From assembly GCF_016745425.1 (NCBI RefSeq), contig NZ_JAERVK010000021.1:1-64000 (forward strand): 64,000 bases of DNA. The letters run 5' to 3'. The stretch's first letter is position 1; each line of letters begins with the position of its first letter. The notes beneath the pieces are model-generated. The model did no database searches, was not told the origin of the DNA, and saw only the letters and a list, made by a program, of their open reading frames with translations. Below are positions 7,021 to 14,753 of the stretch, one piece after another. The translations under genes and the position numbers were made by a program. Source of the stretch: Candidatus Methylomicrobium oryzae (GTDB taxonomy: Bacteria; Pseudomonadota; Gammaproteobacteria; Methylococcales; Methylomonadaceae).

Positions 7021-8090
7021 TTTGCTCCCTCACCAAAAATCTTGGCGTTCATTGATGCCACCACGTTTGAAACATGACCATCCGATAAGTGGGCGTAACG
7101 CTTGACCATTTGCAGCGTCTTGTGCCCCAGTATCTCGGCAATCTCAGCCAAGCTGGCGCCGTTCATGGCCAGATAGCTGGCTGCGCAGTGTCTAAGGTCA
7201 TGCCATCTGAAATCTTCGATTTCTGCTCGTTTTACAGCGTATTCAAAAGCATCACTTAAATCGATTGGTTTGTTTTTGTGTTTGATACCGGGAAATAACA
7301 AATCAGTGTCAAGCCGTCTTACCTTGGCATGTTCCCGCAAAAGCTCAAGGCCATGGCCGCTCAATGGAACACGCCGTCTTTCTCCATTTTTGGTTTCATG
7401 GAGGACAATATATTCATCTTTCAGGTTTACATCCTGCCACTTCAACCCCATCAATTCCCCTTGCCTCATGCCTGTCGATAGCGACAGAGTGACGCACAGA
7501 TAAAGCCAGTTATTCTTTGATTTTTTACAGGCATCCAATAATCTCCGGCGCTCATCGTCATCCAAGAAGCGAACTCGGCCCCGCGCTTCCTTAGGCTTTT
7601 TCACTTTTCTTACTGGCGAATCTTCCAGCCATTGCCATTCGTTCACGGCAATAGTGAAAGCATGAGACAGAGCCGCCATGTATCGCACTACAGTCGCTGG
7701 GCTGCGCTGTGTTCCCCGATAAGTAATACCGCCAGCCAATTCATCGCGGTATTGCACGATCAAAGCCGGCGTGATGTCGGACAGCAAATAGACCCCCATT
7801 CGCTCTTTCCACCATTCAATCTGCATTTTCTGCCTAAGTTCTTGCTTAGGCTTGGTCGGCAAAACATCTTTGATATAACGGTCTGCAAGATCGGCAAATG
7901 TGTGCTTTTTAGCTTCAATAGTTTTGAAGTGCCGTCCGTCCCGGATTGCACTTTCAGTGTCTTGAATCCACTTTTTTGCATCGGTCAGCCGTTTGAAGGT
8001 GGCTGTCTGGCGGGGTTGTCCCCGGAGCCTTATTTCTACGGTATATCGGATTGAACCGTCTTTAGCAGTCCGCTTGTGAATGGTTGCCAT
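7017..8090 (-). CDS. int: Site-specific tyrosine recombinase (integrase)
   Basis: Residues 1-50 form the arm-type DNA-binding domain (TIHKRTAKDGSIRYTVEIRLRG), residues about 60-160 the SAM-like core-binding domain, and the rest the catalytic domain. With the ATG at 8088-8090 (MATIHKRT), the catalytic set is visible as Arg209 (TGMRQGEL), Lys about 234, His297-x-x-Arg300 (HDLRH), His323 (LGHKT) and the nucleophile Tyr332 (KRYAHLS). It catalyses integration and excision between attP and the tRNA target. The gene sits next to the tRNA fragment at 8373, as expected. The reading frame is full length, so the enzyme may be active. Confidence 0.95.
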   Translation of the reverse strand: MATIHKRTAKDGSIRYTVEIRLRGQPRQTATFKRLTDAKKWIQDTESAIRDGRHFKTIEAKKHTFADLADRYIKDVLPTKPKQELRQKMQIEWWKERMGVYLLSDITPALIVQYRDELAGGITYRGTQRSPATVVRYMAALSHAFTIAVNEWQWLEDSPVRKVKKPKEARGRVRFLDDDERRRLLDACKKSKNNWLYLCVTLSLSTGMRQGELMGLKWQDVNLKDEYIVLHETKNGERRRVPLSGHGLELLREHAKVRRLDTDLLFPGIKHKNKPIDLSDAFEYAVKRAEIEDFRWHDLRHCAASYLAMNGASLAEIAEILGHKTLQMVKRYAHLSDGHVSNVVASMNAKIFGEGAK

Positions 8091-8173
8091 CATTGCCCCC
8101 CTGGGAAGCAATTCGGCTTTTTTGATATGATGTGCCTAGCCATTGCTTAACCCGACTCGTTAAGTAATTCGGT

Positions 8174-8218
8174 TAGGGCTTGTGGGTGTGGGTAGCACCT
8201 CCAAGCCCGCGTTTTTTC
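8174..8218 (+). terminator. Intrinsic terminator on the plus strand
   Basis: GGGCTTG-T-GGGTG pairs with CACCT-C-CAAGCCC and is followed by GCGTTTTTTC. It faces the attachment site, with no plus-strand protein gene upstream, so it may end a short RNA or shield the element from host transcription. Confidence 0.6.
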
Positions 8219-8372
8219 TAGGCTTGCATTATAATCTTTTGTCGCAATTTTGTCGCACTTGACCCCAAAAATAGACAATAAAACCCAACAATAGACAATA
8301 CGTAATTAAACTAAGCAATTGATATTAATATTGTCATTTATTTTTAATTGTTGTGATTTTTTGACATTTTGA

Positions 8373-8425
8373 GACTTAAAATCCCTCGGTGGCAACACCG
8401 TGCCGGTTCGACTCCGGCCCGACCA
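8373..8425 (+). other. Attachment site: 3' fragment of tRNA-Leu(UAA)
   Basis: The sequence GACTTAAAATCCC is the anticodon arm of a tRNA-Leu with anticodon TAA. It is followed by the long variable arm (CTCGGTGGCAACACCG) and a T-arm GCCGG-TTCGACT-CCGGC. The 5' half (acceptor strand, D-arm) is missing and the last bases do not form a normal acceptor/CCA end. This is the duplicated tRNA 3' end left by integration; the intact tRNA should stand at the other end of the element. Confidence 0.85.
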
Positions 8426-8433
8426 TCAAATTC

Positions 8434-8466
8434 AAGGACTTAGGTTTTTAACCAAGTCCTTTTTTA
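8434..8466 (+). terminator. Terminator behind the tRNA fragment
   Basis: AAGGACTT pairs with AAGTCCTT and is followed by a T-run. A terminator right behind the tRNA 3' end is what the original host tRNA-Leu gene would have had, which suggests that the sequence to the right of 8425 is host chromosome. Confidence 0.7.
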
Positions 8467-9146
8467 TTGTCTTATTGTTTTTGAGGGACTCTAATGGGAC
8501 ACCTCTAATAAATACCGCAACACCTCCCAAAAATTGGGTCGGTTTTTGCCGAAAAATTTCCATTCCCCGCACCGGTTAAGCAGCTAAACTCTTGACTTGA
8601 CCTCATTCAAAACTAGCCCCAACTGTTTCAGATAGTGATCATCTCAGCCCGATCCTCAACTACCTTTCGCCTGTGATTAGAGTTAGTGTCTGTTCTAATT
8701 TACTAAACGGACACTTCAACAATATCCATGCTCATTCAAATCGAACAGCGCTGATGTTGTAAATGATCATTAACCGATTCCGATCGGTAAGGTAATCGGT
8801 AACCCAGGACAGACATCGGCATAAAGCACCACCAGGCAATCAAAGTCCGGTGTGTGTTTGGTTCGACCGATTCTGGGGCGAATTCATCTAGCTATACCCA
8901 TCCTGCCAAGGACAATTTCGTCTAATACAGAGCATGCAATCTATCACGCCATTTGACACTTCATTTGATTGAAAATTGTGTCATTTGCCGCAGTTACTCT
9001 AGGAAAAAACCGCTGGCTTATCAGGCTATTCCTTGAAATAAAATACAAATTAGTTTATGGCCTAATTATTGCGCTTCGTTGTCATCGGTATGAAACAAGC
9101 CTCTTTGGCTCACCGAGTTAATTAAAACAACAACCACGGAGTCAGC
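8467..9146. other. Gene-free spacer upstream of the multicopper oxidase
   Basis: No open frame of useful length or RNA gene is recognised. The AT-rich stretch at about 9040-9080 presumably holds the promoter of the oxidase gene. No copper-responsive operator of known type could be made out with confidence. Confidence 0.4.
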
Positions 9147-10688
9147 ATGAAAAATTTGGCAGTAATTCGAACGGTGTCTGTTCTTACAGGTGTAATCGGC
9201 GCATTGGTTTCCCCTCATGTCACCGCAATGGGTATGGGCGGTTGCATGATGGGCTGTACCTCTACTGCTACGATCATTGATCCACCGCGCGGTGCTGCGT
9301 TTTCAGACCCCCAAGTGATGCAAAACATCTCTTCAATACAGGGAATTGTAGAAGTCAATCTGGAAGCTAAAATCGCGCCGGTTAATATCAACGGAACTGT
9401 CGCCAATCTGCAAACGTATAATGGCGCTTACCCGGCCCCAACCATTAAAGTCAAAAAAGGCGACTTGCTGAAAGTCCATTTCAAAAACTCTCTGCCAGAT
9501 ACAGGTTTGAATATGATGGGCGAACCGCGCGCCGATACCAATCTGCACACTCATGGTCTGCACGTCTCGCCGGAAGGCAAATCCGATAACGTCATGCAAC
9601 GCTTCGGCCGCACTCAAAGCTTCGATTACGAATACGATTTAGACTGGCATCCGGACGGCAACCTGAATTGGTATCACCCGCATGCCCACGGCAATGCCGC
9701 CGAACAAGTCTGGGCCGGACAGGCGGGCGCGCTGGAAGTGGATGACGAAACCCCGGTGCTTTCAGGCTACGAGACCCATATTATGGTGCTCAAAGACATC
9801 AGTTTGAGCGGCGGAGCACCGGCGGCTCATACCGGCAGCGACTTCATGAACGGCAAGGAAGGCGATACCATGATGGTCAACGGCAAGGTCAATCCTTTGT
9901 TGGCTATGCGCCCAGGCCAAGTGCAACGCTGGAAGATCGTCAATGCCAGCAACGCGCGATTCTACAAATTGAGTTTAGCCAGCCATAACCTGAATGTGGT
10001 CGGCACCGACGGTGGTTTGCTCGACAAACCTTATTCGCAGAGTACGGTGCTGTTGTCGCCGGGCGAACGCATCGACGTATTGGTTAAAGCCTCGACCACC
10101 AAGGGTTACTACAAATTACTGGCACAGCCTTATAACCGTGGTGCGGGGGCCTCGGCCACCCAGCAAATCACGCTGCTGACCGCCAACATCACCGGCACCA
10201 GTTTGATTCAAAGTTTGCCAACCTCGGTCAATCCCAATGCAGTACGTGTTGCAGTGCCAGCCGGTGCTGTCACCCGCAACCTGACGTTGTCCATGGGCAT
10301 GATGGGTGGGGGAATGATGGGAGGCATGGGCATGGCGACCATCAACGGCATTGCATTTTCCGAAACCAATGGCGTAATCGATGCTTACACCATTCCGTCG
10401 TTATTAAATACCTATGAAGTTTGGAACATCTCGAACCAGAGTATGATGGATCACCCCTTCCATCAACACGTTAACCACGCGCAAGTGATTTCGATCAGTG
10501 GCGGCGACTCGGCTTACAAAAGCCTCTATACCAACACTCCGGCCTGGAAAGACACCGTTATTGTGCCGGCCATGGGCAGCATCAAATTGCTGGTGCCGGT
10601 CAAAGACTTTACCGGTATGACCATGTTCCACTGTCACATTCTTGAGCACGAAGATATGGGGATGATGGGCATTTGGGACATTCAATAA
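9147..10688 (+). CDS. Periplasmic three-domain multicopper oxidase, laccase/CueO-like
   Basis: A 513-residue protein with a signal peptide (about residues 1-28, VSVLTGVIGALVSPHVTAMG) and all four copper-ligand motifs: THTHG-type (LHTHGLH), WYHPHAHG, HPFHQH and MFHCHILEHEDMGMMG, giving the type 1 and trinuclear sites. A Met-rich stretch (SMGMMGGGMMGGMGM, about residues 385-400) lies just before the third domain, comparable to the Met-rich insert of CueO that binds Cu(I). The mature N-terminus also carries MGMGGCMMGC. Likely roles are cuprous or phenol/metal oxidation in the periplasm. It stands alone, with long spacers on both sides. CumA, CotA or PcoA-like substrate specificity cannot be told. 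Confidence 0.9.
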   Translation: MKNLAVIRTVSVLTGVIGALVSPHVTAMGMGGCMMGCTSTATIIDPPRGAAFSDPQVMQNISSIQGIVEVNLEAKIAPVNINGTVANLQTYNGAYPAPTIKVKKGDLLKVHFKNSLPDTGLNMMGEPRADTNLHTHGLHVSPEGKSDNVMQRFGRTQSFDYEYDLDWHPDGNLNWYHPHAHGNAAEQVWAGQAGALEVDDETPVLSGYETHIMVLKDISLSGGAPAAHTGSDFMNGKEGDTMMVNGKVNPLLAMRPGQVQRWKIVNASNARFYKLSLASHNLNVVGTDGGLLDKPYSQSTVLLSPGERIDVLVKASTTKGYYKLLAQPYNRGAGASATQQITLLTANITGTSLIQSLPTSVNPNAVRVAVPAGAVTRNLTLSMGMMGGGMMGGMGMATINGIAFSETNGVIDAYTIPSLLNTYEVWNISNQSMMDHPFHQHVNHAQVISISGGDSAYKSLYTNTPAWKDTVIVPAMGSIKLLVPVKDFTGMTMFHCHILEHEDMGMMGIWDIQ

Positions 10689-11293
10689 CGCCTATCTGGC
10701 CTACTTCATACATCACTAGCAATATTCGGAAATTTAGAGCATTTTCGTTTTGGGTGTCCGGTCATCCGCAATGCCGCAAAGTTAGGGGAAACGCGTCATT
10801 CCGGCAGGGCGCAGTTGCCGAATCCACAAGCCAGGGACGGCAAGCTTTAAGGCATCCCTGCAGTCTGGATCTCGGCAATCCTTGCCGAGATGAGGGGGCT
10901 GGACTTAACGGCATGATCTCCCTAGAGGCGATATGGAAATGCTCTAGATGCCGATAATTTGTATTGAGGTAGGCCGACGCCTTCACTTTTCTCGTTTCAC
11001 CCTGAAAATGTCATTGCTGATTAACCCATGATGACAACACTGTACCTCATGGAAAATAATCATCATACTGCTTAAATGTCTTCAGATTAGGAAAAAGTTT
11101 TTTGCTTATTTCAGGCTGTCAGGTTATTCCATGGAACCGGCCTTTCGGATTTAAATTTTTGATTGATTGGAAAGCTTAAATTGACCGATCCAAGATGATC
11201 GGCCGTATTTAACAACTGTAAGTCGAGCTTGAAGCTTATTTCTGAAATGCCAGATTGGTTTCAGATTTCTATAATTTTTAGATACTTATCATT
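10689..11293. other. Gene-free spacer with MITE-like repeat
   Basis: Apart from the inverted-repeat unit at 10735-10946 no coding or RNA gene is seen. The rest (10947-11293) is AT-rich leader of the maf gene. Short frames here lack ribosome-binding sites. Confidence 0.4.
10735..10946. repeat. MITE-like unit with terminal inverted repeats
   Basis: TAGAGCATTTTC at 10735-10746 is matched, with one mismatch, by the inverted GGAAATGCTCTA at 10935-10946, and TCGG and AT-rich bases outside extend the similarity. The 212-base unit is non-coding and contains a perfect ten-base hairpin (ATCTCGGCAA / TTGCCGAGAT, 10869-10891) and GTCATTCCGGCA, which recurs at about 11911. TA at the ends would fit an IS630/Tc-type target. 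It is interpreted as a miniature transposable element. Confidence 0.5.
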
Positions 11294-11881
11294 ATGACTA
11301 CCGCCATTAAATTGGTCCTTGCATCGAGTTCGCCGTACCGCCGCGAATTATTGAAAAAACTCGGTCTTCCTTTTGATACGGCTAACCCGGATATCGATGA
11401 GACGCCGCTGCCCGATGAAGCGCCACTGCAGACCGCCATGCGTTTATCGCTGCAAAAGACCACCGCACTGGCGCCTAAATTTCCGCAACACCTGATTATC
11501 GGCTCGGATCAGGTGGCGATGCTGGAAGACAAACCGCTAACCAAACCCGGCTCCCGCGAAAACACAATTGCGCAATTGGCGGCCGCCTCGGGTAGAACGG
11601 TGCACTTTTATACCGGCGTCTGTGTCTACGACAGCCGTAACGGGCAACATCGAGTCGACTGTGATCATTGTGCCGTGACGTTTAGAGTGTTAGCGCGAGA
11701 GCAAATCGAACACTATGTCGATCTTGACGAGCCCTTTAACTGCGCGGGCGGATTTAAAGCGGAAAATTTAGGTATTGCCTTGTTTGAGCGAATCGAGGGT
11801 GACGATCCGAATGCGTTGATCGGTTTACCGTTGATCAAACTGATCCGATTGCTGGAAGCCTTCGGCGTCAAGGTGATTTAA
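11294..11881 (+). CDS. maf: Maf/YceF-family nucleotide pyrophosphatase
   Basis: A 195-residue member of the Maf family, which hydrolyses non-canonical or modified nucleoside triphosphates. Signature stretches are LASSSPYRRELLKKLGLPF at the N-terminus, IIGSDQVAML with the catalytic-site Asp, LTKPGS, and the ending LFERIEGDDPNALIGLPL. The SSSPYR and ALFERIEGDDPNALIGLPLIKL patterns place it with the YceF subgroup (7-methyl-GTP pyrophosphatase) rather than YhdE. Length is normal. In E. coli yceF sits before yceD-rpmF, which is not seen here; the gene is isolated. Confidence 0.9.
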   Translation: MTTAIKLVLASSSPYRRELLKKLGLPFDTANPDIDETPLPDEAPLQTAMRLSLQKTTALAPKFPQHLIIGSDQVAMLEDKPLTKPGSRENTIAQLAAASGRTVHFYTGVCVYDSRNGQHRVDCDHCAVTFRVLAREQIEHYVDLDEPFNCAGGFKAENLGIALFERIEGDDPNALIGLPLIKLIRLLEAFGVKVI

Positions 11882-12339
11882 CTTCGGCTCCGGTTCCTAT
11901 ATAAACAAGTCCGTCATTCCGGCAATCCCTTCCGTGGCAGGCTCTGCCGGACAAATCCGCCGGAAGCGGGTTTGCATTGACCCTGTCGGGGGGCTAGGCA
12001 GGATAACTCCCGCATAATGGCCATATACGGTAGATCAATTGTAAGCCGAATAAGGTCTTGTACCCTTTTCACTGCGAGGCGTGGAGGCTGCCGGGTCACA
12101 GGCATACTCTCTGGACGCTGCCTCCCCGATACGAGTGATTTCCCGGTCTGTTGGCGCTTGATCAAGCTGCTGTTTTCAAAAAGATTGCCGCAAGATTGCC
12201 GCGCACCGGGCGCCTCTCATCCTTCCGCTGCCAACGACGCTTAGCAGTCAGCCTATAAACTATTTCTAATAAAGAGAATCTCTAAAAATACCGATAAAAG
12301 GTAAAATATGGCAAGCCAACCCCGCTTCGGAAACAAGCG
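11882..12339. other. Gene-free spacer with repeat remnants
   Basis: Begins with CGTCATTCCGGCA (about 11909-11921), shared with the repeat at 10790, and otherwise holds no convincing gene. Bases after about 12270 belong to the left flank of an insertion-sequence remnant. Confidence 0.4.
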
Positions 12340-12545
12340 ATGACCGCCCAGCAAGATGACTTTTTCGGTTCCCTTTTCGAGCACCGTGACCAGCGCCTCG
12401 ACCGGTTGGGTAACACGCTTGTGGAACTGGACGCGAATATCGGCTGCGAAGCCTTCCGCCCGTTATTAGATCGACTCGAACCAAGATGCGAAAACCGTCA
12501 GCCGGCAGGAAGCCCTGGGACGTCATCTTGATGCTCAAAGTGTTA
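12340..12545 (+). pseudogene. IS5-type transposase remnant (N-terminal part)
   Basis: The frame starting at 12340 encodes MTAQQDDFFGSLFEHR..RLDRLGN.LVELDA..., the highly conserved start of an IS5-family transposase. After about 55 residues the frame shifts: the continuation AGRKPWDVILMLKVLT is found in another frame up to about 12545. Everything downstream, including the DDE catalytic core, is missing. AAGAGAATCTCT-like sequence at about 12272 may be what remains of the left end. The copy is dead. Confidence 0.8.
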
Positions 12546-12982
12546 ACCGGCTTCGAAATTGTTCCACTTATTCATGAAATAGGCGTCCAATTTTTTCAAA
12601 TATAAATCAAACAACTGTCATAAAAGGGATTTTCAAAGTTACCAGTTCGCCAAGCACTGGAAAATTTCAATTCTTGTTAACAAATAAGCCACTGGTTAGG
12701 CGAACGAAGTGGATCGTTAACGATGGATACGCTTCAATACATTGTTCAGCTCGTGCTTCTTACTAACCGGATCATTCTTGCTCCAAAACGATAGCCGTAG
12801 CACCCTTTCTCAGGTAAACTATTGATCCGGCAAAGCTATTTTGATGGACTGATTAAATCAGCTCAAGCGCATGGAGCCTGCTTTTATCCGTTTTGCAATG
12901 GCGGAAAAAGCGATTGCCCCGTTTAACGATCCGTTCAATCATCCGCCTGTTGGAAAATATTGTGCCCTATCGTGCGTTTTTA
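12546..12982. other. Gene-free AT-rich spacer
   Basis: No gene is recognised. It may include decayed insertion-sequence DNA. CCAGTTCGCC and GGCGAACG (about 12647 and 12698) form a rough inverted pair around an AT-rich core. Confidence 0.3.
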
Positions 12983-13441
12983 ATGCCCATTTACAATACG
13001 GTCGAAAGCATTATCGACGGATGCCGCAATAGAGTCGTCCCCGAAATTGGAAGCGTGCTCTATTGCGATCTGGCTTTTGGCTATATGGATCATTCCGGTA
13101 TTTATATCGGCGATAACAAAATCGTCCATTTGACGCGATACGGGAAAATTCAAGTCACCACGCCCAAAGGTTTCATTAACGGCGGCACGGCGATCCATAT
13201 CTATGTGTCGTGCCGCAACGGCATTTCGACCGGCTCTTATGTTTCCGCGGAACGGGCCATCTCGATGGTCGGCGCCTCAAGAAGGTACCATGTGTTGCTA
13301 GACAACTGCCATCAGTTCACCTGCGGCTGCCTGACCGGCAATTTCGATAATACCGACAACTATCTGTGGGTGCTGAAGAAAAGGTCCGGCGAACATTTAA
13401 GGGCCAATACCTGGCGGTATTGGAATATTGACCTCTTTTAA
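12983..13441 (+). CDS. LRAT-like (NlpC/P60 superfamily) protein
   Basis: The protein carries a LRAT-type papain-like fold: GSVLYCDLAFGYMDHSGIYIGDNKIVHL provides the catalytic His in an HSGIY segment, and LLDNCHQFTCGCLTG provides the catalytic Cys in the NC-x-x-F context of this family (NCEHF in LRAT, here NCHQF). Members are acyltransferases or phospholipases acting on lipid substrates. The start is unclear: ATG at 12983 gives about 152 residues with the domain complete; a TTG at 12893 would add 30 residues. No signal peptide is convincing. No clear ribosome-binding site precedes either start, so it could be a decayed leader. It is flanked by repeat debris, suggesting transfer. Confidence 0.65.
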   Translation: MPIYNTVESIIDGCRNRVVPEIGSVLYCDLAFGYMDHSGIYIGDNKIVHLTRYGKIQVTTPKGFINGGTAIHIYVSCRNGISTGSYVSAERAISMVGASRRYHVLLDNCHQFTCGCLTGNFDNTDNYLWVLKKRSGEHLRANTWRYWNIDLF

Positions 13442-13707
13442 GGGCAAGCGGGCGTTTTCGGGCTCGCGAACCGCAGCTTCACCCGTATTCGAGCGGAGCG
13501 CCGGCCGCTTGGCCTATCCCTTTCAAAATCTCCACCTCCTCTGGGTGCGTTAACGCACCGACTCGGCAGGGTTTTACGTTCAGAGTATTTCCAGACTTCG
13601 GTCCGCCCTTTAAAAACACGCTCGCCAAACCTGCGCATTAGCCCAGGTAATTCGCCCCTTTACATGAATCGGATTTCAAGCTTTTTGCCCTTGAAGAGGT
13701 AATGGAT

Positions 13708-13932
13708 ATGAATAGGATTTCTTCTTCATTGCTACCAGGAAAATTGATATTGGCGGCTTCGAGTACTTTAGTCTTATCAGGCTGTCCGCTCACGGTAAAC
13801 CTGAACGTGGCGACGGATAAACCCCTTGCGCTCAACATGATTGTCGACAAACCGATCAATGTAAAACTCGATGCCGGGGTTGCCGTCACCAAACTGCCGC
13901 CCGTAAGAGTCACCATGGGTAAAAAAGATTAA
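13708..13932 (+). CDS. Small lipoprotein
   Basis: A 74-residue protein with a lipobox: after MNRISSSLLPGKLILAASSTLV comes LSGC, so the mature protein is about 48 residues, lipidated at Cys and starting CPLTVNLNVATDKPLALNM. The repeating NLNV/LNMIVDKPINVKLD pattern suggests beta structure, comparable to the short periplasmic lipoprotein family of YnbE (partner of YdbH). ATG at 13708 is preferred over 13702 since GAGG stands eight bases before it. No YdbH is in view. Confidence 0.65.
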   Translation: MNRISSSLLPGKLILAASSTLVLSGCPLTVNLNVATDKPLALNMIVDKPINVKLDAGVAVTKLPPVRVTMGKKD

Positions 13933-14016
13933 TATAGTTGTAGAAGAAGCATATCGGTAAAGGGAGGGATTTTTTCCTGCCGATTTCCTGTTCGAACCTA
14001 AAAGGAGGAGGTAGTT

Positions 14017-14352
14017 ATGATGGCATTTCTGGCACACCTGATCCTGACGGCAGCCTTGCTGCTGCTCGTAGCCCACTTTGTCCGCGGCGTTCAAGTGGAA
14101 GGCTGGGGCGCGGCGCTGATCGGCGCGCTCGTTCTCGGCATCGTGAATGCCGTCGTACGGCCGCTGATGGTCGTGCTGACCCTGCCCTTTACGATCCTCA
14201 CCTTCGGGCTTTTTCTTTTAGTGATCAATGCGTTGATGCTATGGCTGGTTGCCGGACTCGTGTCCGGTATCCGTATCGAAAGTTTTTGGGCCGCCTTGAT
14301 GGGAAGCGTGCTGCTGACGCTGCTCAATCTCGCGGTTGAAATCATCTTGTAG
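14017..14352 (+). CDS. Phage-holin-IV-like membrane protein
   Basis: A 111-residue protein of four hydrophobic helices: LAHLILTAALLLLVAHFV, WGAALIGALVLGIVNAVV, RPLMVVLTLPFTILTFGLFLLVINALMLWLVAGLV, and FWAALMGSVLLTLLNLAVEIIL. The NAVVRPLMVVLTLPFTILTFGLFLLVINALML segment is the signature of the family called phage holin 4_2 (DUF360-like), present as a lone gene in many genomes with no phage around. Despite the name, a lysis role is not expected here: no endolysin is near. AAAGGAGGAGG precedes ATG at an ideal distance. Confidence 0.85.
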   Translation: MMAFLAHLILTAALLLLVAHFVRGVQVEGWGAALIGALVLGIVNAVVRPLMVVLTLPFTILTFGLFLLVINALMLWLVAGLVSGIRIESFWAALMGSVLLTLLNLAVEIIL

Positions 14353-14753
14353 AAAAATGGACGGAACAGCCGAAGTTATTGGTGAGCGTTAGTTCCTGAT
14401 CATATCCCCGCCACCCCGCTCCGCCTTGGCCGCCCAGGCTGCCCGCCCAGGCTGCCGGCCGACCGTCCACTCCGCGCTGCCGTATCCGATACCGATCCTC
14501 ACCGATCCGTAAAACACCCTCAACCGTATTGTAACCCTTAGCGTTTACCCCTCGTTGCGTCGATTCCCGAGCTATCGGCATTCCTTTACTCAAATTCGGA
14601 ACCGTGAAAGGTTCACCGGTATTCCGCTTTCATGGCCTCTCTGACTCTTTCATTCCCTGCCCCAAAAAAGACCGTCATATTTTTTTCCTTGACGGACCAG
14701 GTTCACGACAAGTTAAACTGATGATTCATCAGCGTAATTCTACCTCTTCATTT
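14353..14753. other. Gene-free spacer
   Basis: Contains no convincing gene. GC-rich direct repeats (CCAGGCTGCC at about 14436-14462) are present. The upstream extension of the monooxygenase frame at 14604-14753 has no typical coding signature. Confidence 0.3.

Larger units (their letters stand above)
1..8425. mobile_element. Right part of an integrated genetic element (tRNA-Leu target)
   Basis: The segment is bounded on the right by a truncated tRNA-Leu(UAA) 3' piece at 8373-8425, with a tyrosine integrase gene reading away from it. Almost all genes lie on the minus strand, are small, overlap or abut, and include an AlpA/excisionase-like protein, a winged-helix protein and a replication-type protein, the usual early module of prophages and integrative elements. 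No capsid, tail, lysis or conjugation gene is visible in this part. The left end is outside the window, so phage, satellite or ICE cannot be decided. The element is more AT-rich around 6.1-7.0 kb than the host genes. Confidence 0.85.

Noticed and set aside
10762-10986. A 74-codon minus-strand frame downstream of the multicopper oxidase
   Set aside because: It lies inside the MITE-like repeat, is Arg/Ser/Pro-rich, and lacks a ribosome-binding site.
14017-14352. Phage holin gene taken as sign of a second prophage
   Set aside because: This holin-named membrane family is common as a lone chromosomal gene and no endolysin, capsid or integrase is near.
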